From contig NZ_CP042331.1 in the NCBI RefSeq assembly GCF_008253865.1, positions 4,296,001 to 4,360,000 of the forward strand: a DNA stretch of 64,000 nucleotides, read 5' to 3'. Below are positions 28,248-35,772 of this stretch, piece by piece; positions within the stretch are counted from its first letter, which is position 1, and the number at the start of each line of letters is the position of its first letter. The notes under the pieces were generated by a model, which was not told the origin of the DNA, ran no database searches, and worked only from the letters and a program-made list of their open reading frames with translations. The translations under genes and the position numbers were made by a program. This DNA comes from Bosea sp. F3-2 (GTDB lineage: Bacteria > Pseudomonadota > Alphaproteobacteria > Rhizobiales > Beijerinckiaceae).

Positions 28248-28287
28248 TGCCATTTGGCATCATTGCTTCCATTTTATGCCAAATGGA
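28248..28287. promoter_or_regulatory. Operator of the Xre/RES toxin-antitoxin operon
   Basis: CCATTTGGCAT and ATGCCAAATGG form a perfect 11-bp inverted repeat with a 15-bp spacer. The left half is itself the palindrome TGCCA-TT-TGGCA. The two sites lie one promoter-width apart directly before the antitoxin ribosome site (GGAGA), as expected for cooperative autorepression. Confidence 0.8.
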
Positions 28288-28297
28288 GAACGATGCC

Positions 28298-28711
28298 ATG
28301 GCAGCCCTGCTGCGCGTCGAGACGGCCCAGCGCGACTTCGTCCCCGATCCGATCACGGACGAGGAGGCGGCCGCGATGTTCCGTGCCGCCGTGAATCTGT
28401 TCCGGCTCTGGCGCGTCACCGACGAGGAAGCGGCGGTGCTGATCGACTTGCCGGTCCGGAGCTATCGGCGCTGGAAAGCCGGGGACATCGGCCGGATCTC
28501 GCGCGACGGCAAGGCGCGGCTCTCCAACCTGATGGGGATCCACAAGGCGCTCCGGCTGATTTTCACCGAGCCGCAGCGCGGCTATGACTGGATCAAGCGC
28601 CCCAACAGCGATTTCGGCGGCAAATCGGCGCTTGATATCATGCTTGGCGGCGAGCTCACCGACCTGATGCGGGTGCGCCGCCTGCTCGATGCCGAGCGGG
28701 GCGCCTGGTGA
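28298..28711 (+). CDS. MbcA/ParS/Xre-family antitoxin (DUF2384)
   Basis: The 137-residue protein has an N-terminal helical Xre-like region (DEEAAAMFRAAVNLFRLWRVTDEEAAVLIDLPVRSYRRWK) and the C-terminal toxin-binding domain (LSNLMGIHKALRLIF, then a segment with LDIMLGGELTDLMRVRRLLDA). The ATG at 28298 follows GGAGA by 8 bases; the earlier ATG at 28283 falls inside the operator. Its stop overlaps the toxin start, giving coupled translation. Confidence 0.92.
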   Translation: MAALLRVETAQRDFVPDPITDEEAAAMFRAAVNLFRLWRVTDEEAAVLIDLPVRSYRRWKAGDIGRISRDGKARLSNLMGIHKALRLIFTEPQRGYDWIKRPNSDFGGKSALDIMLGGELTDLMRVRRLLDAERGAW

Positions 28712-29421
28712 TCGATCCGGCGAGCCTGCCGGTCGCAGAGGTCGAATGGCGCGGTGCGGTGCGGATCATCCGCAGCATCTTTCCGCCGATCGACCTGTTC
28801 GAAGATATCGCTGATCCCGCCGACTGGCCGCTCCTGATCGCCGCCGAGCAGAAGACCAATCCGCGGCTGATGGAGACGATCGGCAATCTCGATCTGGTGC
28901 CGCCCGACCGGCGCATATCGGGGCCCGGCGCGACCTGGCTGATGGCGCCCTTCACCCATGTCAGCCCCGACCGGCCGAGCCGCTTCAGCGATGGCGGCTT
29001 CGGCGTGCTCTATGCCGGCGATCGTTTCGAGGTGGCGTTGCTCGAAACGATCCATCACCACGCCCGTTTCATGCTGGCCACAGTGCAGCCGCCGGGCTGG
29101 ACCTCGCAATTCCGGGAGATCGTCCTGGAGATCGACGCTGCGCTGCATGATGTTCGGGCGCTCGGGGCCGAAGCCTCCCCGCTGCTCGACCCGGCCGACT
29201 ATGCCGCGAGCCAGGCGCTCGGCATCGGGTTGCGGGCGCTCGGCTCGGCAGGCGTCGTCTATCCCAGCGTGCGCTGCTCGGGCGGCGAATGCGCCGGGTT
29301 GTTCTATCCCGATGGCGCCAGCCATCCGGTGCAGGGACGACATCTCGACTATCACTGGAATGGCGAACGGGTGAACCTCTATCGGGACCGCAGTGCCGGC
29401 GAGGTCTACCGCATCGTCTGA
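28708..29421 (+). CDS. RES-domain toxin (NAD+-degrading)
   Basis: RES toxins are NAD+ phosphorylases/glycohydrolases that deplete NAD+ when the antitoxin is lost. The 237-residue protein keeps the three name-giving residues: Arg in GAVRIIRSIF, Glu in VALLETIHHH and Ser in VVYPSVRCSGGECAG. It starts with GTG overlapping the antitoxin TGA. This is a complete, apparently intact pair with MbcA/Xre. A palindromic repeat follows 14 bp after the stop. Confidence 0.93.
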   Translation: MIDPASLPVAEVEWRGAVRIIRSIFPPIDLFEDIADPADWPLLIAAEQKTNPRLMETIGNLDLVPPDRRISGPGATWLMAPFTHVSPDRPSRFSDGGFGVLYAGDRFEVALLETIHHHARFMLATVQPPGWTSQFREIVLEIDAALHDVRALGAEASPLLDPADYAASQALGIGLRALGSAGVVYPSVRCSGGECAGLFYPDGASHPVQGRHLDYHWNGERVNLYRDRSAGEVYRIV

Positions 29422-29434
29422 CAAGACAACGACG

Positions 29435-29583
29435 CGTCATTCCGGGACAGGCCGCAGGCCTGGGCCCGGAACCCATGAACACGACAGTGGTCGTAAAAAA
29501 GCGCGACCGGCGCCGGGCCTTCTCCAACAACTCCCGTGGTCATGGGTTCCGGGCTCGCCGCTGCGCGGCGCCCCGGAATGACG
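29435..29583. repeat. Dispersed palindromic repeat, family A copy 3
   Basis: Edges CGTCATTCCGGGAC and CCCCGGAATGACGG. The interior pair CCCGGAACCCATGA / TCATGGGTTCCGGG replaces the usual GGATCC core. It fills the gap between the converging RES toxin and SDR genes. Confidence 0.85.
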
Positions 29584-29597
29584 GCAGCGGCTCGGTG

Positions 29598-30383
29598 CTA
29601 TTTCGGCGCGAGGCGGATGGCGCCGTCGAGGCGGATCGCAGTGCCGTTCAGCATGTCGTTCTCGATGATGCTGCGGGCGAGCGCGGCATATTCCGCTGGC
29701 CGGCCGAGGCGCGAGGGATGCGGCACGGAGACGGCGAGCGAGGCCTTGGCATCATCGGGGAGGCCGGCGAACATCGGCGTCTCGAACAGGCCGGGCATGA
29801 TCGTGACGATACGGATGCCAACCGAAGCCAGGTCGCGGGCGATCGGCAAGGTCATGCCGACGACGCCGGCCTTTGAAGCGCCATAGGCCGCCTGGCCGAT
29901 CTGGCCGTCCTCGGCCGCGACGGAGGCCGTGCAGATGATGACGCCGCGGCTGCCGTCGGGCGTGATTGGGTCGAGCCCGGCGAGCGCGACTGCCGACTTG
30001 GCGATGATGCGGAAGGTGCCGGTGAGGTTGATCGCGACCGCCTTCTCGAAGGTGGCGAGGTCGTGGGCGACGAGTTCGCCGGTGTCGCGCTTCTTCGAGA
30101 CGACGCGGCGGCCGGGCGCGATGCCGGCGCAGTTGACGATGATGCGGGCGACGCCATGGGCGGCGCGGGCCTTGGCCAGGGCCTCGTCGACCGAGGCTTC
30201 ACTGGTGACGTCGCAGAGGGCGAAGACGCCGCCGATCTCCTTCGCGATCGCTTCGCCGCGCTCGGCGTTGAGGTCAAGCAGTGCGACCTTGACGCCCTGA
30301 TCCGCCAACATCCGCGCGGTCGCCTCGCCGAGGCCGGAAGCGCCGCCGGTGACGATGGCTGCAAGGGAAGAATCGAGTTTCAT
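29598..30383 (-). CDS. SDR-family dehydrogenase, 3-hydroxyacyl-CoA dehydrogenase-like
   Basis: The 261-residue Rossmann oxidoreductase has the cofactor loop VTGGASGLGEAT, NNAG-equivalent VNCAGIAPGRR, the catalytic Ser in IICTASVAAEDG and YGASK. The insert around GELVAHDLATFEKAVAINL and overall length match the type-2 3-hydroxyacyl-CoA dehydrogenase (HSD17B10-like) group, which prefers NAD and short branched acyl-CoAs. The substrate is inferred from family only. Confidence 0.85.
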   Translation of the reverse strand: MKLDSSLAAIVTGGASGLGEATARMLADQGVKVALLDLNAERGEAIAKEIGGVFALCDVTSEASVDEALAKARAAHGVARIIVNCAGIAPGRRVVSKKRDTGELVAHDLATFEKAVAINLTGTFRIIAKSAVALAGLDPITPDGSRGVIICTASVAAEDGQIGQAAYGASKAGVVGMTLPIARDLASVGIRIVTIMPGLFETPMFAGLPDDAKASLAVSVPHPSRLGRPAEYAALARSIIENDMLNGTAIRLDGAIRLAPK

Positions 30384-30562
30384 GGTGCGTTTCCCGTCCG
30401 TCTTGGTTCTGGAGCCGGTTTAGAGGGCGTTTCGTGCCGCTCCAAGCGGGTTTTCCGACCGGCCTCTTGTGCGGGATTGCGGCGGGGCCATCTTTCGACA
30501 TGACGCTTCGATCGGGAGCGCGCGATCATCGGCGTCGTCAGGCGCCAAGGAGTGAGACAGGA

Positions 30563-30937
30563 ATGAGCGAGGGGTTCAGCGCAAGCTTCAGCCGCGAGGA
30601 AATGGAGGCGATCCGCAAGAGCCTGCGCGACGAAGCGAAGTTCGGGGCCGATTTCACGGCCCGGCTCAAACGTGTCGCGAAACGCATTCCCTTTGCCGCG
30701 GATCTGCTGGCGGCCTGGTTCTGCGCGCGCGATCCGGCGACGCCGCGGCGCGTTCGGCTGACGCTGCTCGCCGCGCTCGGTTATTTCCTGCTGCCGGTGG
30801 ATGCGATTCCCGACATCATGCCGCTCATCGGCTTCACCGACGATGCCGCGGTGATTGCAGCGGCGATCGCGGCGGTGGCCGGGTCGATCACACCGGAGCA
30901 TCGCGAGCGGGCCAGGAAGGCGCTGGCCGAGCTTTAA
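30563..30937 (+). CDS. YkvA family (DUF1232) protein
   Basis: The 124-residue protein has the DUF1232 core LTLLAALGYFLLPVDAIPDIMPLIGFTDDAAVIAAAI, a hydrophobic hairpin in the membrane. A positively charged N-terminal helix region precedes it (EEMEAIRKSLRDEAKF). The function is unknown. AAGGAG lies 9 bases before the ATG. It converges with the quinone oxidoreductase gene across a repeat. Confidence 0.9.
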   Translation: MSEGFSASFSREEMEAIRKSLRDEAKFGADFTARLKRVAKRIPFAADLLAAWFCARDPATPRRVRLTLLAALGYFLLPVDAIPDIMPLIGFTDDAAVIAAAIAAVAGSITPEHRERARKALAEL

Positions 30938-30960
30938 TCAGTCTCGCTCGGAAACAAGCC

Positions 30961-31103
30961 GTCATCCCGGACAAGCCGCGGCAGCGGCGCCGATCCGGGA
31001 TCCATCGGAGGGTGCCGGCGCTTTACGATAGATCCCGGATCTGCGCGGAGTTTATCCTTGGGCCGATCGAAGATCGGACCCGAGGGCTACGTCCGGGATG
31101 ACG
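30961..31103. repeat. Dispersed palindromic repeat, family A copy 4
   Basis: Edges GTCATCCCGGACAAGCCG and GTCCGGGATGACGG with the GATCCGGGATCCATCG core. Its right half contains GGAGTTTATCCTTGGGCC, the reverse complement of the insert in copy 2. Confidence 0.88.
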
Positions 31104-31141
31104 GCGGTGGTTTCATCAAGGCATCAGCGAAGCTCGAACCG

Positions 31142-32116
31142 TCACAGGGTCAGGACGATCTTGCCCTTGGCCTTGCGGTCGCCGATCAGCGCATAGGCCT
31201 CGGTCCAGCGCTCCAGCGGGAAGGTCGCATGGACATGGGCGCGGATATGGCCGCCTGCCGCCCATTCCAGCAGGCGTTCCATGTTGCGCCGATGCGCGGC
31301 CGGATCGCGCGCGACGAACTCGCCCCAGAACACGCCGCGCAGGTCGCAGCCCTTCAGCAGAAGCAGGTTGAGCGGGATCTTCGGGATCTCGCCGCCGGCG
31401 AAGCCGACGACGAGGTAGCGCCCCTCCCAGGCCATCGACCGCAGGGACGGCTCGGCGAGCTCGCCGCCGACGGTGTCGTAGAGGACGTCGACGCCGCGCC
31501 CGCCGGTGAGCTTCTTCAACGCGGCGCGGATGTCGTTCTGCGCATAGTCGACCTCCTCCTGTGCCCCGTGCTCGCGGGCGAGCGCGAGCTTGTCGGGCGA
31601 GGAGGCACAGGCGATGACATGGGCGCCGAGCAACGCGCCGATCTCGACGGCGGCAAGCCCCGCCCCGCCGGAGGCGCCGAGGATCGCCAGCGTCTCGCCC
31701 GCTTTCAGATGCGCGCGCTGGATCAGCCCGTGCATTGCGGTGCCGTAGGTGACGAACAGGCTCGCGGCCTGAGCGTCGTCGAGCTTCTCCGGGACGCGCA
31801 CCAGGGCTTCCGCCGGCACCGCGACCTTTTCGCGGGCGGCGCCAAAGCCCAGCCACGCCGCGACTCGCTCGCCGACCTGCCAGCCGATGACTCCCTCGCC
31901 GATGGCGGCGATGGTGCCGGCACATTCGGCCGATGGTGAGAAAGGGAAGGCCGGCTTGGTCTGATAGCGGCCGCGGATGATCAGCGTGTCGAAGAAATTG
32001 AGCGCAGCCGCCTTCACGGCGATGACGACCTCGCCGGGGCCCGGCATCGGCTCAGGCAGGTCGCGGATGACGAGTTCCTCGGCCGGTCCGAGATGTTCGC
32101 AGAGCAAGGCTTTCAT
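31142..32116 (-). CDS. NADPH:quinone oxidoreductase-like zinc-free alcohol dehydrogenase family
   Basis: The 324-residue medium-chain dehydrogenase lacks the zinc ligands and has the quinone reductase pattern: ALNFFDTLIIRGRYQTKPAFPFSPSAE, the cofactor loop AILGASGGAGLAAVEIG, and VDVLYDTVGG. The C-terminal WAAGGHIRAHVHATFPLERWTEAYALIGDRKAKGKIVLTL is typical. The ATG at 32116 gives MKALLCEHLGPAEEL; the open extension upstream has no family similarity. It probably reduces quinones or enones with NADPH. Confidence 0.88.
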   Translation of the reverse strand: MKALLCEHLGPAEELVIRDLPEPMPGPGEVVIAVKAAALNFFDTLIIRGRYQTKPAFPFSPSAECAGTIAAIGEGVIGWQVGERVAAWLGFGAAREKVAVPAEALVRVPEKLDDAQAASLFVTYGTAMHGLIQRAHLKAGETLAILGASGGAGLAAVEIGALLGAHVIACASSPDKLALAREHGAQEEVDYAQNDIRAALKKLTGGRGVDVLYDTVGGELAEPSLRSMAWEGRYLVVGFAGGEIPKIPLNLLLLKGCDLRGVFWGEFVARDPAAHRRNMERLLEWAAGGHIRAHVHATFPLERWTEAYALIGDRKAKGKIVLTL

Positions 32117-32305
32117 CGTCGATCCATCATCGCCATCGCCTGCACGGGACTGTGCCATGACGATCCGACGGGCGGAACCGGCTAGCGGCGGCGCTATTCG
32201 CATTTTCGCCAGGATCGTGACACTCTATGCCGCCGTCCCGCGCGGTCTACTCCGTCAACAGGTGGTAAACGCGGTATTAAGTTTTTTAGTGACTGATGGC
32301 GGTCC

Positions 32306-32917
32306 ATGATCAAGTCCTTCTTCCACACCCGCGACGCCGCATTTTCTCGCATTGCCGCCGCGCTCGGCCTGACGGCTGGATTGCTGGCTTTGGCCGGTCT
32401 GCCGGCCGCGGCCGCGCCGGCCAAGCCGAAGCCTGCCGCGACCGCCGCTGCCACGCCTGCCGCCAGCCCCGGACAGGGGCAGGCGATGCTGCTGGAGACG
32501 GCGGGCAAGTGGCAGGCCTTCTCCTCGCAGCAGGGCCGCTCCAAGGTCTGCTACGCGCTCGCCAAGGCGGAGAGCCGCTCGCCGGCGAATCTCAAGGATG
32601 TCGAGGGCATGCTCTTCGTCTCCAGCCGACCGGGCGAAGGTGTGCGCAACGAGATCAGCTTCGTGATGAATTTCGACGTCAAGGAAGGCGTCGAGCATCA
32701 GGCCGTCATCGGCAACGACCGCTTCGCGCTGGTCGCGAAGGGCCAGAACATGTGGCTGAAGAATCCGGCCGAGGAAACGCGCATGCTCGATTCGATGCGC
32801 CGCGGCTCCGGGCTGGAGATCAAGGCGATGTCGAAGCGCGGCAACGCCACCGCCGACAAGTACTCGCTCGCGGGCATCAGCCAGATCGTGAAGCGCGCCG
32901 AAGACGCCTGCAAGTAG
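32306..32917 (+). CDS. Invasion-associated locus B (IalB)-like secreted protein
   Basis: The 203-residue protein has a signal peptide (AALGLTAGLLALAGLPAAAA) and a Pro/Ala spacer. The mature domain has WQAFSSQQGRSKVCYALAKAESRSP, a segment with MLFVSSRPGEGVRNEISFVMNF, and a C-terminal cysteine near the end (DACK). The pattern resembles the IalB-like periplasmic proteins of Rhizobiales, named from Bartonella; most have no known activity outside that genus. A family A repeat follows. Confidence 0.7.
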   Translation: MIKSFFHTRDAAFSRIAAALGLTAGLLALAGLPAAAAPAKPKPAATAAATPAASPGQGQAMLLETAGKWQAFSSQQGRSKVCYALAKAESRSPANLKDVEGMLFVSSRPGEGVRNEISFVMNFDVKEGVEHQAVIGNDRFALVAKGQNMWLKNPAEETRMLDSMRRGSGLEIKAMSKRGNATADKYSLAGISQIVKRAEDACK

Positions 32918-32937
32918 GGGGCGCTGCATTCCAGGCT

Positions 32938-33032
32938 GTCATCCCGGGCTTGACCCGGGATCCATGCCAGAGCGCTTCCGGCAAAGGTTCAGGCATGGAT
33001 CCCGGCTCTACGCTTCGCTGCGGCCGGGCTGA
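32938..33032. repeat. Dispersed palindromic repeat, family A copy 5
   Basis: Contains CATCCCGGGCTTGACCCGGG, then GATCCATGCC / GGCATGGATCCCGG halves and CTACGCTTCGCTGCGGCCGG. The right edge has decayed (GGGCTGAC instead of GGGATGACG). It lies between the IalB-like gene and rlmN. Confidence 0.8.
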
Positions 33033-33124
33033 CCCGCTTGGGAACGGATTTCCAGTTTTCGCGCAATTGTGCTAGGGAGCGGCGAAATCCCGCGCCTTCC
33101 CCGATGGGCGACGACAGAGCTCCG

Positions 33125-34354
33125 ATGACCGTGTCCGTTTCCGCTCCCGCCGCTTCGGCGGCCGAAACCGTTTTGCGACGCCCCTCGCTGGTCGGGCGCA
33201 CCCGCTCCGGCCTCGCTGAGGCGCTTGCCGAGATCGGCGTGCCCGAGAAGGAACGGCGCATGCGCGTCGGCCAGCTCTGGAACTGGATCTACCATTACGG
33301 CGTGCGCGAATTCGACGCGATGACGACGATCGGCAAGGGGCTGCGCGGTGAGCTCGCCGAGCATTTCACGCTCGACCTGCCGAGCGTCACGGCCGAGCAG
33401 GTCTCGACCGACGGCACGCGCAAATGGCTGATGCGCATGCCCTCGACCGGCCCGCACGACCGCGGCGCCGAGATCGAGTGCGTCTACATTCCCGAGGTCG
33501 ACCGCGGCACGCTCTGCGTCTCCAGCCAGGTCGGCTGCACGCTGACCTGCACCTTCTGCCATACCGGCACGCAGCGCCTGGTGCGCAACCTCAAGACCGA
33601 GGAGATCGTCGCGCAGCTGATGGTGGCGCGCGACCGCCTTGGCGACTTTCCCAATCGCAAGCCGCCGGAAGGCGCCTTCGTGCCGAATGATGGCGGGCGC
33701 TTCGTCTCGAACATCGTCTTCATGGGCATGGGCGAGCCGCTCTACAATTTCGACGGCGTGCGCGATGCGATCGGCGTGATCACCGATGATCAGGGACTGT
33801 CGCTCGGGCGCCGGCGCATCACCGTCTCGACCTCGGGTGTCGTGCCGCAGATCGGCCCGCTCGGCGAGGAGATGGGCACGATGCTGGCGATCTCGCTGCA
33901 TGCGGTGCGCGACGACCTGCGCAACGAGCTGGTGCCGCTCAACAAGAAATATCCGATCAAGGATCTGCTTGAGGCCTGCCGGAACTATCCGGGCCTGTCG
34001 AACGCGAAACGCATCACCTTTGAGTACGTGATGCTCAAGGGCGTGAACGATTCAGACGCCGAGGCGCGCGAGCTGGTGCGGCTGCTCAAGGGCATTCCGG
34101 CCAAGATCAACCTGATTCCGTTCAACCCCTGGCCCGGCACGAAATACGAGTGCTCGGACTGGGATCGGATCGAGCGCTTCTCCGAGATCGTCTTCCGCGC
34201 CGGCTATGCCTCGCCGGTCCGGACGCCGCGCGGGCGCGACATCCTCGCGGCCTGCGGCCAGCTCAAGAGCGAGACCGAGAAGCTCTCGGCCCGCGCCCGG
34301 CTGATGCTGGAGCAGGAAGAGGCGCAGGCCGCGCCGGCCGTCGCGGCGGAGTAA
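33125..34354 (+). CDS. rlmN: 23S rRNA (A2503-C2)/tRNA (A37-C2) methyltransferase RlmN
   Basis: This radical-SAM enzyme methylates C2 of A2503 in 23S rRNA and A37 in tRNA. The 409-residue protein has the iron-sulfur motif CTLTCTFC after SSQVG. FMGMGEPLYNFDGV and ISLHAVRDDLRNELVPLNKKYP follow. The C-terminal AACGQLKSE provides the second catalytic cysteine. The start is uncertain between ATG at 33104 and 33125; the latter gives MTVSVSAPAAS. A small membrane protein gene follows 3 bp after its stop. Confidence 0.96.
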   Translation: MTVSVSAPAASAAETVLRRPSLVGRTRSGLAEALAEIGVPEKERRMRVGQLWNWIYHYGVREFDAMTTIGKGLRGELAEHFTLDLPSVTAEQVSTDGTRKWLMRMPSTGPHDRGAEIECVYIPEVDRGTLCVSSQVGCTLTCTFCHTGTQRLVRNLKTEEIVAQLMVARDRLGDFPNRKPPEGAFVPNDGGRFVSNIVFMGMGEPLYNFDGVRDAIGVITDDQGLSLGRRRITVSTSGVVPQIGPLGEEMGTMLAISLHAVRDDLRNELVPLNKKYPIKDLLEACRNYPGLSNAKRITFEYVMLKGVNDSDAEARELVRLLKGIPAKINLIPFNPWPGTKYECSDWDRIERFSEIVFRAGYASPVRTPRGRDILAACGQLKSETEKLSARARLMLEQEEAQAAPAVAAE

Positions 34355-34357
34355 GCC

Positions 34358-34849
34358 TTGCTGCGCTGGATTCTGCTGATCCCCTTCGCCTGTCTCGTCG
34401 CGATGGGGGCGGGGCTGTTCTTCCTCGCCATGGCCAGTGTCGCCTCACCGGCAGTGGCGCTGCTGATCGGCGGCGGCATCGAGCGGCTCGTCGACATCCT
34501 GTTTGGGCTGGCCGAAAGCGGCATCGATCCGGCGCCGGCCGCGCAGGCGGCCTTCGGCCTGATCGGCCGGCTGGGGATGGCGATCATCGTCGCGCCGGTC
34601 GTGCTGGTCGCGGTCGGCAGCGAGCTGTTCCGGCTGCGCAGCGGCCTCATCCAAGCCGGATTGACCGGCGTCCTCGCAGCGCTGCTACCACTCGCCATGC
34701 TGAAGTTGTCGCGCGCGCCGAGCCATGCGGAGATCCAGATCATCTCCGGGCTCTTCCTGGTCGGCGCGGCGACCGGCTTCGTCTACTGGCTGATGGCCGG
34801 ACGCGGCGCCGGCGGGGAGCGCACCGCGCCCGCCGCACCGCGTCAGTGA
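34358..34849 (+). CDS. Small hydrophobic membrane protein, unknown function
   Basis: The 163-residue product starts with TTG three bases after the rlmN stop and is therefore probably translated with it. It has four hydrophobic segments: the N-terminal LLIPFACLVAMGAGLFFLAMA, AIIVAPVVLVAVGSELF, TGVLAALLPLAMLKL, and IISGLFLVGAATGFVYWLMAG, with a basic tail. Similar small proteins sit beside rlmN in other Rhizobiales, but no function is known to me. Confidence 0.75.
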   Translation: MLRWILLIPFACLVAMGAGLFFLAMASVASPAVALLIGGGIERLVDILFGLAESGIDPAPAAQAAFGLIGRLGMAIIVAPVVLVAVGSELFRLRSGLIQAGLTGVLAALLPLAMLKLSRAPSHAEIQIISGLFLVGAATGFVYWLMAGRGAGGERTAPAAPRQ

Positions 34850-34889
34850 GCGGCGATCCAGAGCATGCCGCGTTTTCATGGAAACGCTG

Positions 34890-34988
34890 GTCATCCCGGC
34901 CGCAGCGAAGCGCAGAGCCGGGATCCATGCCCGAACCTTTGTCGGGAAGCGCTCTGGCATGGATCCCGGGTCAAGCCCGGGATGACGG
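34890..34988. repeat. Dispersed palindromic repeat, family A copy 6
   Basis: Edges GTCATCCCGGCCGC and AAGCCCGGGATGACGG; interior GGGATCCATGCCCG / CATGGATCCCGGGTCAAG. It separates the converging membrane protein and acid phosphatase genes. Confidence 0.88.
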
Positions 34989-35015
34989 CGTGGTTCCGCG
35001 TCAAATCAGCGGGCT

Positions 35016-35708
35016 TTAGAGCCCGAGCACCTTCCGCAGTTCCGCCTTGGCGGCAGCGAACTCGGTCTGGAATTCGGGCTGCTCCATGATCCGGGCGGCG
35101 ATGACCGAGCCGGCGATCCGGCCGGCCTCGATATCCGAGCGGTAGTGAATCCCGCCGATCACGCGGTTCCAGCCATAGGCCCAAGCCCTGTCCATGATCT
35201 CGGTGCGCTTCTCCGGCACCATATTGGACAGCACGATGCCCATGATGGTTCCGACGGTGGTGTGGCCGGACGGATAGGCGCCGGAATTCGAAATCTTCAC
35301 CACCGGCTTCACCAGCGGGCTCGCCTGATGCGGGCGCGGGCGCTTCCAGCTGTCCTTGGCCGGATCGACCACGGCGCCTTCGGTCGCGACGACGCGGTCG
35401 AAGAAGGCCGAGAAGACCGGCAGAGCTTCGGTCTTGAAGGCCGGGCCCATGACATCGGCGAAACGCCAGACGTCCTCGACGGCATCGGCCTGCGCCTGCG
35501 CTTCCATCTCGGCCGAGCGGGTGACCTGGATGGTGAGAACTTCGCCGATCTCAGCCTTGGTCTGAGCCGAGTCCTGAGCCGGCGGTGGCTTGAGGACGGC
35601 TCGCAGATCGATGGATGCGGCCGTGGCGAAGGGCTTGGCTTCTTCGGCCCGTAGCGGTGGGGCGGCGAGAGCGAGCAGGGTCAGGAAGGTGAGAGCGACA
35701 ATGCGCAT
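35016..35708 (-). CDS. phoN: Class A (PhoN-type) acid phosphatase, PAP2 superfamily
   Basis: The 230-residue secreted phosphatase has a signal peptide (IVALTFLTLLALAAPPLRA). The three-part PAP2 signature is complete: KDSWKRPRP, YPSGHTT with the catalytic His, and NRVIGGIHYRSD with the nucleophilic His. The first residue of the third part is Asn where Ser is more usual. It would release phosphate from a wide range of monoesters in the periplasm. Upstream, ggt runs in the same direction 64 bp away. Confidence 0.93.
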   Translation of the reverse strand: MRIVALTFLTLLALAAPPLRAEEAKPFATAASIDLRAVLKPPPAQDSAQTKAEIGEVLTIQVTRSAEMEAQAQADAVEDVWRFADVMGPAFKTEALPVFSAFFDRVVATEGAVVDPAKDSWKRPRPHQASPLVKPVVKISNSGAYPSGHTTVGTIMGIVLSNMVPEKRTEIMDRAWAYGWNRVIGGIHYRSDIEAGRIAGSVIAARIMEQPEFQTEFAAAKAELRKVLGL

Positions 35709-35772
35709 GGGAGCTGTCCTCAGTGGAGCGCGGGATGCACGCGCCCGCAAGATGACAGTGTCATGACGCAGC

